From Bacillota bacterium (GTDB lineage Bacteria; Bacillota; Clostridia; Peptostreptococcales; Anaerovoracaceae): a stretch of DNA of 9,772 bases. Under the pieces are notes generated by a model that was not told the origin of the DNA, did not search any database, and saw only the letters and a program-made list of their open reading frames with translations. The stretch covers positions 1 through 9,772 of the forward strand of contig JAFWFF010000078.1 in NCBI GenBank assembly GCA_017515765.1, written 5' to 3'. This document shows, in pieces, positions 1-5,367 of this stretch. Position numbers and translations under genes: made by a program. Positions within the stretch are counted from its first letter, which is position 1; each line of letters begins with the position of its first letter.

Positions 1-572
1 CCGCACTCGCAGAGATGGAAGATGCCGACGTTTCCTTTGCCGGCGTCCGCGAGGCGCGCCCTTACCATCTTCGCCGCGGTCTCGCTCGGATACTTCAGCG
101 GCGCCAGATGCTGCATCAAAGTCGGATAGTTCCTCTCCACCAGCCTGTTCACGACCGGGCAGAACGCGGTGATTATGGACGTGGTGACCATCTCGTCGGC
201 GATCCTGAAGGTCTCCTCCATCATGGCGCCCTCCACTTCGCTTATGTCGACCACCTCATCAAAGCCAAGGCTTTTGATCCTGAAGAAGACCTCCTCCACC
301 TTCTCCTTTGAGGCGAAGCGCAGCGAAAGAGCGCTCGGGACCAAACAGACCGTATAGTCGTAATCCCCGATCGCGGAGAGCGGGCTTCCCTTGACGCGGA
401 GCCCCTTGTTATGACACGTGTGGACACAGTGCAGGCAGTTGATGCACCGCTCGTCGTCGATCACTATTCTGTTGTCAACGATGGAGAGCGCGGACGTCGG
501 GCAGACCCTGACGCATTTAAGGCATTTGACGCACTCGTCCAGCGTGTATCTGACTACAGTCTTCTTTACCAT
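1..572 (-). CDS. N-terminal part of a 2x[4Fe-4S], [FeFe]-hydrogenase-domain protein (sensory HydS-like)
   Basis: The gene starts at ATG 572 after a GGAG ribosome binding site and runs off the left edge; 190 codons are visible. Residues 1-60 form a bacterial two-cluster ferredoxin domain, with cysteines at 14, 17, 20, 24 and 43, 46, 49, 53. Residues 70-190 resemble the start of the [FeFe]-hydrogenase large-subunit domain: a VPSA stretch near 78, an LGFDEVVD stretch near 102, then TAFCP at 135-139 where catalytic enzymes have TSCCP. Aligned to that motif, Cys138 matches the ligand of the H-cluster cubane and Phe137 replaces the proton-transfer cysteine. The second motif, usually MPCxxK, reads HLCECG at the window edge. 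In known families such changes occur in sensory (group C/D) hydrogenases. It follows the ATPase gene by 17 bases, so it belongs to that operon. A redox or H2 sensor is inference. A catalytic hydrogenase is less likely, and the missing C-terminus (perhaps PAS) would decide. Confidence 0.8.
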   Translation of the reverse strand, partial: MVKKTVVRYTLDECVKCLKCVRVCPTSALSIVDNRIVIDDERCINCLHCVHTCHNKGLRVKGSPLSAIGDYDYTVCLVPSALSLRFASKEKVEEVFFRIKSLGFDEVVDISEVEGAMMEETFRIADEMVTTSIITAFCPVVNRLVERNYPTLMQHLAPLKYPSETAAKMVRARLADAGKGNVGIFHLCEC

Positions 573-589
573 GGCTCATCTTTCTCCGG

Positions 590-1018
590 TCAGATCCCGC
601 CCCTGAAAGCGAGCGAAAGAGTCGTCCCCGCGGGGCCGGTCTCTATGTCGAATCTGTCGGACACTCTTTTGATGTTGGGGAGTCCCATGCCCGCGCCAAA
701 ACCGAGGCGCCTGGCTTCGGCGTCCGCTGTGCTGTATCCCGGGGTCATCGCTTTCTCCACGTCGGCGATACCCGGTCCGACGTCCGCGAATGTCAGCAGG
801 ATATCGCCTTCGTCGGTGACCTCCAGAATGACCTTCCCTCCGTCGGAATGGATTATGAGATTGATCTCGCCCTCATAGCTCGCGATCGCCGCGCGTCGTG
901 TCACCTCGGGGTTGAAACCCATCTGCTTCAGCAGCTCTTTGATGCGGCTGCTCACCTTTCCGGCGCCTGCGTAATCGTCGCTCGCTACCGGGTATTCCTC
1001 ATGCAGAATGGCTGCCAT
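590..1018 (-). CDS. RsbW/SpoIIAB-type ATP-binding protein (GHKL ATPase fold)
   Basis: This small protein of 142 residues (145 if GTG 1027 is used) consists of one HATPase domain. Using the longer numbering, the N-box helix has Glu54 and Asn56 within YEGEINLIIHS, the G1 box is DVGPGI at 82-87, and the G2 lid is GFGAGMGL at 109-116 followed by PNIKR. Proteins of this fold bind ATP and include anti-sigma/anti-anti-sigma kinases such as RsbW and SpoIIAB. This subfamily is commonly found beside hydrogenase and NuoE-like genes in Clostridia. The start is ambiguous: ATG 1018 has GGTGG 5 bases upstream, while GTG 1027 has GAGAGGG 5 bases upstream. Either way it overlaps the end of the DRTGG gene by 20-29 bases, which indicates translational coupling. 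Its partner is unknown; a role in passing a redox signal is inference. There is no phosphoacceptor histidine domain, so it is not a complete histidine kinase. Confidence 0.87.
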   Translation of the reverse strand: MAAILHEEYPVASDDYAGAGKVSSRIKELLKQMGFNPEVTRRAAIASYEGEINLIIHSDGGKVILEVTDEGDILLTFADVGPGIADVEKAMTPGYSTADAEARRLGFGAGMGLPNIKRVSDRFDIETGPAGTTLSLAFRGGI

Positions 1019-1370
1019 AGATGCCACCGAGTCCCTCTCTGAACAGTATCCCGCAAGTCTCGTACATCGTGTAGCCCGTGGAGTAAACGTTCACTCCGCG
1101 CAGTTCGGCAAGGTCTACCGATCCGTCCACGGGTCTCTTCCCTCTGACAAAGATTATCAGGTCGATGTCCAGCATCTCGGCGGTCCTTAAGGCCTGGGCG
1201 TTGCTGAGCCCGGTGATGAGTACCGTGTTCTCCGGCTCGCTCACCATGGCGAGCACGTCCGACATGAGGTCGCTCGCGAACGCCTTCTGATAGTCCTTCT
1301 CCATGCGCTCCTCTACTGAGGCGGCGAGAGGTTTTGCGTTAATGGCTTTTACGATTTCTTTTCCTGTCAT
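999..1370 (-). CDS. DRTGG-domain protein of a hydrogenase-associated operon
   Basis: A 123-residue protein beginning at ATG 1370 in MTGKEIVKAI, 17 bases after the NuoE-like stop, with a GGGG-containing ribosome binding site. The middle segment (LITGLSNAQALRTAEMLDID, about 51-70) followed by IIFVRGKRP (72-80) and the C-terminal VYSTGYTMYETCGILF (about 95-110) match the DRTGG fold. Stand-alone DRTGG proteins of this size recur in clostridial clusters with NuoE-like and RsbW-like genes, and a related domain occurs in phosphotransacetylase and inorganic pyrophosphatase, where it is regulatory. The biochemical function of the stand-alone form is not established. It overlaps the next gene, so the two are probably made together. 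The open frame continues upstream to 1511, but that extension lies inside the NuoE-like gene and has no better start, so I chose 1370. Confidence 0.85.
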   Translation of the reverse strand: MTGKEIVKAINAKPLAASVEERMEKDYQKAFASDLMSDVLAMVSEPENTVLITGLSNAQALRTAEMLDIDLIIFVRGKRPVDGSVDLAELRGVNVYSTGYTMYETCGILFREGLGGIYGSHSA

Positions 1371-1387
1371 TGTTCCCGACCCCTTGG

Positions 1388-1879
1388 TTAAGCGTTCTGT
1401 TCCTCGTGAATGATCCTGGTGATCTCGGATGTGATGATGCTCTCGGTGCTCGCGCCGATGACCCTGCCGTCTATCGTGCAGATAGGCGCAAGTCCGCAGG
1501 CTCCGAGGCACCTGGTCGCGTCGATGGAGAACAGCCCGTCCGAAGAGGTCCTGTTCACCTCGGTCCCCGTCAGCTCGCAGACGTGGTCCAGCAGCGCTTT
1601 GCTGCCCTTAACATAGCAGGCCGTTCCGAGGCATACGTTGATGACGTGTTTCCCCTTGGGTTCTGTGGTGAACTGGGTATAGAACGTCACAACTCCGTAA
1701 ACGTCGGCCACAGAATTGCCGGTCCCCTCGGCGATCTTCTCGATAGCCTCAAAGGGAATATACCCGAGGGAGTCCTGCACTTCGTGAAGCATAAGTTTGA
1801 CGGGGCCTCTTTCGTTCTTGTGGCTCTCCACTATCTCGTCGATCCTCGCGAGAGCCGCGCCGTTCAGTTTCTTTTCCAT
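1388..1879 (-). CDS. nuoE: NuoE-like thioredoxin-fold [2Fe-2S] protein (24-kDa NADH dehydrogenase / hydrogenase subunit family)
   Basis: A 163-residue protein with the full family layout. An N-terminal helical part (about 1-60) contains the LMLHEVQDSLGYIP stretch, and the following fold binds one [2Fe-2S] cluster through Cys83, Cys88, Cys124 and Cys128 (VCLGTAC and RCLGACGLAP). All four ligands are present, so the cluster should form. In complex I, bifurcating hydrogenases and NAD-dependent formate dehydrogenases this subunit works beside the flavin subunit NuoF. No NuoF is visible in the window, so it may lie further downstream, or this may be a stand-alone electron-transfer or sensing subunit. 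The start at ATG 1879 is set by a GGGAGG ribosome binding site; the open frame upstream to 1987 crosses the promoter. It is the first gene of an operon with the DRTGG, ATPase and iron-sulfur genes. The symbol is family-level; hydC or hndA could equally apply. Confidence 0.92.
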   Translation of the reverse strand: MEKKLNGAALARIDEIVESHKNERGPVKLMLHEVQDSLGYIPFEAIEKIAEGTGNSVADVYGVVTFYTQFTTEPKGKHVINVCLGTACYVKGSKALLDHVCELTGTEVNRTSSDGLFSIDATRCLGACGLAPICTIDGRVIGASTESIITSEITRIIHEEQNA

Positions 1880-1889
1880 TCTTCCTCCC

Positions 1890-1918
1890 TGCCGGCACAG
1901 TAAGACGGCTGCCCGGCA
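1890..1918 (-). other. Leader hairpin before the nuoE-like gene
   Basis: In the 5' leader, TGCCGG and CCGGCA (outer arms at 1913-1918 and 1890-1895) can pair, with an inner CAG/CTG stem and an 8-base loop. The 3' arm directly abuts the GGGAGG ribosome binding site, so folding could reduce access to it. There is no T-tract, so it is not a terminator. A regulatory role is only a possibility. Confidence 0.35.
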
Positions 1919-1926
1919 ACTCCGAA

Positions 1927-1944
1927 ATGTGAAATCTTTAACTA
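1927..1944 (-). promoter_or_regulatory. Possible Rex (NADH/NAD+ sensor) operator
   Basis: The 18-base sequence TAGTTAAAGATTTCACAT follows the -10 box by five bases. Against the Rex consensus TTGTTAAnnnnTTAACAA it matches 11 of 14 specified bases, with mismatches at positions 2, 14 and 18. A repressor bound here would cover the transcription start. Rex controls NADH-linked fermentation and hydrogenase genes in many Firmicutes, so the match suits the downstream genes. The second half-site is imperfect and the leader is AT-rich, so a chance match cannot be excluded. Confidence 0.42.
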
Positions 1945-1949
1945 TCTGA

Positions 1950-1978
1950 ATTATAAATTGGCCGCATCGAAAGGTCAA
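1950..1978 (-). promoter_or_regulatory. Sigma-A promoter of the nuoE-like/DRTGG/ATPase/iron-sulfur operon
   Basis: TTGACC (1978-1973) and TATAAT (1955-1950) on the minus strand are separated by exactly 17 bases. The -10 box is perfect and the -35 box differs from TTGACA at one position. Transcription would begin near 1943, giving a leader of about 64 bases. The promoter sits in an AT-rich gap in otherwise GC-rich DNA and separates this operon from the upstream iadA-like gene. Confidence 0.82.
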
Positions 1979-2023
1979 TACGACCAAGCCTTGTTTAGCA
2001 GACTTATTTCGGTCTGTTGCGGT

Positions 2024-3205
2024 CTATTTGGGCTCAAATTCTCCCCTTACCAGGATCTCGCCCTTTCTGACCATGACCTGTCCCTTCGCGATGACCGTAT
2101 CTACAACGAGATCGTCCGTCAGGAAGCAGAAGTCCGCGTCGTAGCCTTCGGCGATATGGCCTTTGGCCTCGAGCTTCAGGATCTTCGCCGGGTTGCTGGT
2201 GATCGGCTTGATCGCGATCTCAAGGGGAATGTCTGTCCTCTGCACGCATTCCCTGACTTCCTTCAGCAGGCAGCTGGACTGGCCCATGCCCATGCCCTGG
2301 AACACTCCGTCTGCCGAGAAGATCGGAAGGCTTCCCTGTCCGTCTGACGTGAAGGTGTAGTTGTCGGAGCTGACTCCAGCGTCAAGCATCCTCTTGACTC
2401 CGTTGCAGACTCTGACTTCGTCGCAGATGGTCTCCCAGTAATCGATGTCCTCGTTTCCGGTGAAGTCAACAAAGCCTCCGCGCTTCGCGTACTCGATGGC
2501 CTTCCTGAAGAGCATCTCGTTGCGGTTCACGTGGGTCGGCAGGAACTGGGTGATCGGGATCTCGGTCTCGTCTACCGCTCTCTCGATCAGGTCCATGCAT
2601 CTGGGGCTGTCGCCGAGGTGGATGTTGATGATGCCGGCCTTCCCGGAGAGGATGCCGCCCAGCCTCGTATCCGCCGCCACTCTGAGGAACTCCTCATAAG
2701 TGGGCTGCGAGGATCTGTGGTCGGAGATGGCTATCTCGCCCGTTCCGATTATCTCCTCGACCATCATGATGTCCTTTGCGATGTCGCCGGTCAGAGTTGT
2801 CGGAGGCACGCGGTAGCTCCCGGTATAGCAGTACGCGGAGATCCCCTGGGCGCGGAGCGCTTTGGTCTTGGCGACGAGAGAGGTCATCTCCCTCGCTATA
2901 CCGTCGGTCCCGAGGCATCCGACGACGGTCGTAATTCCGTATCTGGTGAACCCGGACAAAGTGCCCTCCGGCGTCCTGAAGGCAAAGCCGCCTTCTCCGC
3001 CGCCGCCCAGCACGTGGACGTGGCAGTCGATGAAGCCCGGTGTGACAGCGAGCCCGCCGGCGTCGATAACTTCAGCGTCGAGATCCTCCGGAAGCTCGAT
3101 GCTCTCAGCTATCTTCTGGATCTTTCCGCCGGCGATCAGTATGTCGCGCTTTCCGAGGTGCTCCGGTTCGTAAACGTCCGCGTTTTTGATGAGTTTGATA
3201 TCCAT
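2024..3205 (-). CDS. iadA: Isoaspartyl dipeptidase (beta-aspartyl peptidase), amidohydrolase family M38
   Basis: The product of 393 residues is close to the roughly 390 of Escherichia coli IadA. The enzyme cleaves beta-aspartyl dipeptides that arise from isoaspartate damage during protein turnover; it is cytoplasmic with a two-metal site. Visible are the HxH metal motif at His62/His64 (GFIDCHVHV), Glu71, Tyr131, the SDHRSS loop with Arg164, His196, His225 with Arg228 (PTHVNRN), and Asp288 with Ser292 (TSDGQGS). By alignment each matches a known IadA active-site residue. The exception is residue 157: E. coli has the carboxylated lysine (Lys162), but here a glutamate stands in GTGEIAISDHRSS. 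A glutamate can bridge two metals, so the protein is probably active. ATG 3205 has AAAGGG upstream. It follows the TPM gene by 44 bases with no terminator in between, so co-transcription is likely. The alternative is another M38 peptidase or amidohydrolase with a different substrate. Confidence 0.9.
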   Translation of the reverse strand: MDIKLIKNADVYEPEHLGKRDILIAGGKIQKIAESIELPEDLDAEVIDAGGLAVTPGFIDCHVHVLGGGGEGGFAFRTPEGTLSGFTRYGITTVVGCLGTDGIAREMTSLVAKTKALRAQGISAYCYTGSYRVPPTTLTGDIAKDIMMVEEIIGTGEIAISDHRSSQPTYEEFLRVAADTRLGGILSGKAGIINIHLGDSPRCMDLIERAVDETEIPITQFLPTHVNRNEMLFRKAIEYAKRGGFVDFTGNEDIDYWETICDEVRVCNGVKRMLDAGVSSDNYTFTSDGQGSLPIFSADGVFQGMGMGQSSCLLKEVRECVQRTDIPLEIAIKPITSNPAKILKLEAKGHIAEGYDADFCFLTDDLVVDTVIAKGQVMVRKGEILVRGEFEPK

Positions 3206-3249
3206 TTCAGATTCCCTTTCGTTATTTGATCAGAGGCCTCCGGCAGGGG

Positions 3250-4152
3250 TCAGAACTTTCCGCCCTTTCCGCCGTGCCTGCGCCCGTTCGATGTGGTGTG
3301 GAATGTGCTTCCGCCCGAAGGCCTGTGCCCCATCATGGCTCCGCCGGCAGCGCCGCCCGCCATGGCTCCCTGGTTGTTGTTCTTCGGCCTGGGCACCCTG
3401 CTGACCTGCGAATACAGGAACAGATCCCTGTTGTCAGCGAGACGGAGGCTGTCCTTGCGCACATAGTCGCCTGCCTGCTCTTTGCTCCTTACGGATCTCA
3501 GCTTGCTCTTGTTCCTCGCCGTCGTTATGAAGGAGACGACAGCGCCGAGCACGCCGGAGATCCCCAGGTTCGCGGCGAGAGGATAGGGCTCCTCCACCGG
3601 GTCGGGCCTCACGGGAGGGCCGTCGGGCCCGGGCGGGTAGGAAGGACCGGAGGGTCCGTAATAATTCTTGTACGCCTCGCAGCTGTCCGCCGTCATCTCC
3701 GCGAATTTGCCGAACGCCCCGTAGAAGTCGCCGTTCTCCAGATACGGGAGGATCTCGTCATACATGCTGTCGAGGTCCTTGTCGGTGATCTTGTCGACTC
3801 CGGTGCCGATCCGGTCTATATACCATTCTCCGTCGTTGAGCGCGATCAGCATTATCACTCCGCTTCCGTCGGAATCGTAGCCGTAGCCGTTGTCGTCATA
3901 GAACTTCTCGGTGAATTTGCCGATATCTGTGCCGCTGTAGGTGTTAAGCGCCACAGCGACTATGTCCACTCCGTATTTGTCGCCGGCCTCCCGGAGCATC
4001 TCGGTGAGAGCTGCCTCCTCGGAAGATGTGAGGATGTCCGCCTCGTCGACCACCCTGGGCATGTCCGAAGCGTACGCGGGTGATACGCTCATCGCCAGCG
4101 TGAGGACCAGCAAAAGCATCATCGCGGCTGCCGCGGTCAGTTTCTTTCTCAT
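3250..4152 (-). CDS. ydjH: TPM-domain membrane protein (YdjH-like)
   Basis: A 300-residue exported protein. Residues 1-28 are a signal peptide ending in AYA before Ser29. Residues 30-165 form a TPM domain (PRVVDEADILTSSEE, GSGVIMLIALNDGEWYI, GDFYGAFGKF). A Pro/Gly-rich linker (167-190) leads to a probable membrane segment at about 190-211, then a basic stretch with ARNKSKLRSVRSK. The tail is glycine-rich and ends HGGKGGKF, a form seen in many membrane-anchored TPM proteins. ATG 4152 comes 12 bases after the previous stop, with a GGGGGTGAGG ribosome binding site. TPM proteins take part in envelope and membrane maintenance, and YdjH of Bacillus subtilis works with YdjG and YdjI in membrane-stress responses. 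The gene order here, SPFH, zinc ribbon, TPM, supports the same assignment. The symbol is by context and family, and the molecular activity is unknown. Confidence 0.85.
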   Translation of the reverse strand: MRKKLTAAAAMMLLLVLTLAMSVSPAYASDMPRVVDEADILTSSEEAALTEMLREAGDKYGVDIVAVALNTYSGTDIGKFTEKFYDDNGYGYDSDGSGVIMLIALNDGEWYIDRIGTGVDKITDKDLDSMYDEILPYLENGDFYGAFGKFAEMTADSCEAYKNYYGPSGPSYPPGPDGPPVRPDPVEEPYPLAANLGISGVLGAVVSFITTARNKSKLRSVRSKEQAGDYVRKDSLRLADNRDLFLYSQVSRVPRPKNNNQGAMAGGAAGGAMMGHRPSGGSTFHTTSNGRRHGGKGGKF

Positions 4153-4164
4153 GTCCTCACCCCC

Positions 4165-5250
4165 TTACAGGAACCATATCAGCGAGGTGACAGCGAAAGT
4201 CGCGGCCGCCACGCCGAGTCCCACGAGCGCGGCGAACCTGCCGGCAGCGGCTTTGTCCTCGGGCAGGTCGCCCACGAACTTGCCTGTCTGGCCGTTCATC
4301 GCGAACGTATACGTCTTATCCTGCCATCTGGTGTTGAGCAGCCAGACGGGGTACAGCGCGTATTTCGCCTTGGCGTTGCGGAGCCTTACGTTGCAGGCCT
4401 CGGTGGTCACCGAGTCGTAGCCCTTAACGGTCCCGGCAAAGATGCGCTCCGCGCTCTCTTTGATCCTGTGGTTGGCTCTCTGCATGCTCTCTTCCGCGCG
4501 CACGCTGAAGCGCTCGGCGAGATATCCCGCGAGGTAGGCGGTCTGGAATTCAACCGCGTCCCTGAAGTTGTACGGCTCGATGGACTCCATGAGGTCGTTG
4601 GCTATCTTGGCTGACCCGTCTACCGCGACGTTGTCAAAATCGATGGTCCCGGCCCTGGAGATCGAATAGTAGTTGGTCTCCGTGTTGGTGAAGTCTGCGT
4701 CCGTCCACATGCGGCTCCTGGTCGCCTTGTATCTGGCGTTCACCTCCGCCTCGGCGTCAAAGAGCCAGAAGGGGACGTAGATGCCCTTTATCTCCTCGAT
4801 GTGGTTCTGGTCTCCGAAGACCCTGGGCAGGAAGCGCTTGCCCTTAAGATGGTTCTTAAGGGCGTTCACCGCGTCGCCTTTGGTCAGCTTGAAGGGGATC
4901 ACATAATCGGGCCTGAGGTCGCCCTTGAACTGGGTCGGCACCACGACGTTGTTCCCGCAGTAGGGGCAGGAAGTCGCGGCCATATTCCGGTCGCCGATTA
5001 TCTCACCGCCGCAGGACTTGCAGACGTAGAGGCTTAAGTTCTCCTCTTCGCCCGCCGCCCACTCGGTCCCGGGCATCTCCTGCCAGACCAGGTCGTCCCC
5101 GGAATCCTGCTTCAGATCCTCGTCGTAGGACTTGAGCGTATCTATCTCGAACTCTGTGTCGCAGAAGGGGCATTTCAGTTTCTGGAGCGTGCTGTCAAAA
5201 CTGATCGCGCCTCCGCAGCACGGGCATTTGTATTCCTGAAGATCAGACAA
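4165..5250 (-). CDS. ydjG: Double zinc-ribbon tail-anchored membrane protein (YdjG-like), TTG start
   Basis: A 361-residue protein starting at TTG 5250; no in-frame ATG exists before the first zinc ligands, and GGGAGGTGAT lies 5-15 bases upstream. Two zinc ribbons are visible: Cys9/Cys12 with Cys27/Cys30, and Cys77/Cys80 with Cys95/Cys98. The middle (about 110-330) is a conserved globular region with PDYVIPFKLTK, IYVPFWLFDAEAEV and YALYPVWLLNTRW, the last characteristic of this family. The C-terminal 25 residues (about 337-361) are hydrophobic and end without a charged tail, which suggests a single tail anchor. In databases such proteins are usually called TFIIB-type zinc-ribbon proteins. Bacillus subtilis YdjG, with YdjH, recruits the SPFH protein YdjI to the membrane. 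The same partners flank it here. The zinc ribbons more likely mediate protein contacts than DNA binding. Confidence 0.86.
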   Translation of the reverse strand: MSDLQEYKCPCCGGAISFDSTLQKLKCPFCDTEFEIDTLKSYDEDLKQDSGDDLVWQEMPGTEWAAGEEENLSLYVCKSCGGEIIGDRNMAATSCPYCGNNVVVPTQFKGDLRPDYVIPFKLTKGDAVNALKNHLKGKRFLPRVFGDQNHIEEIKGIYVPFWLFDAEAEVNARYKATRSRMWTDADFTNTETNYYSISRAGTIDFDNVAVDGSAKIANDLMESIEPYNFRDAVEFQTAYLAGYLAERFSVRAEESMQRANHRIKESAERIFAGTVKGYDSVTTEACNVRLRNAKAKYALYPVWLLNTRWQDKTYTFAMNGQTGKFVGDLPEDKAAAGRFAALVGLGVAAATFAVTSLIWFL

Positions 5251-5255
5251 GGTGT

Positions 5256-5265
5256 ATCACCTCCC
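5256..5265 (-). promoter_or_regulatory. Strong ribosome binding site that fixes the TTG start of the YdjG-like gene
   Basis: GGGAGGTGAT on the minus strand matches the 16S tail over nine consecutive bases (GGAGGTGAT) and ends five bases before TTG 5250. No ATG or GTG in the right frame lies nearby. The unusually strong site may offset the weak TTG codon. Confidence 0.8.
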
Positions 5266-5276
5266 GTTTGTTACAT

Positions 5277-5309
5277 CAAAGGGTATGCAGGAGGCCTGCA
5301 TACCCTTTG
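5277..5309 (-). repeat. Perfect 15-bp inverted repeat between the SPFH and zinc-ribbon genes
   Basis: CAAAGGGTATGCAGG and CCTGCATACCCTTTG are perfect reverse complements separated by three bases. The stem lies 11 bases upstream of the ribosome binding site of the YdjG-like gene. On the minus strand it is followed by ATGTAAC and on the plus strand by GTATTATC, so neither direction has the T-tract of an intrinsic terminator. It may be an mRNA-processing or stability element, a partial attenuator that lowers the downstream genes relative to the SPFH gene, or a protein-binding palindrome. Confidence 0.85.
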
Positions 5310-5333
5310 GTATTATCGCTTTCGCATATCCGC

Positions 5334-5355
5334 GCCCCTGCCTTCCGGCACGGGC
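5334..5355 (-). other. Second intercistronic hairpin with GGAA loop
   Basis: Minus-strand GCCCGTGCC and GGCAGGGGC pair around a GGAA tetraloop, with a single G-G mismatch. It lies 12 bases after the SPFH stop codon. No T-tract follows. With the larger palindrome at 5277-5309 it fills most of the 117-base gap, which could protect the 3' end of the SPFH message from exonucleases. Confidence 0.4.
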
Positions 5356-5367
5356 TGCGGTCTTAAA

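Noticed and set aside
1371..1511. Longer form of the DRTGG protein
   Set aside because: It would lie inside the NuoE-like gene in another frame, with Arg/His-rich residues unlike the family. ATG 1370 fits the family length.
1880..1987. Longer form of the NuoE-like protein
   Set aside because: The extra codons cover the -35/-10 promoter and the leader. ATG 1879 has a GGGAGG site and the expected family start.
1999..2016. CAGAC/GTCTG hairpin after the iadA-like gene as a terminator
   Set aside because: The stem is only five base pairs with an eight-base loop, and no T-tract follows on the minus strand.
3226..4083. A 285-codon open frame on the plus strand
   Set aside because: It is antisense to the TPM-domain gene, which has a signal peptide, a good ribosome binding site and conserved motifs. 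The plus-strand product has no recognisable domain.
5277..5309. Intrinsic terminator for the SPFH transcript
   Set aside because: The stem is strong but followed by ATGTAAC on the minus strand and GTATTATC on the plus strand, so the required T-tract is absent. Listed as a repeat instead.
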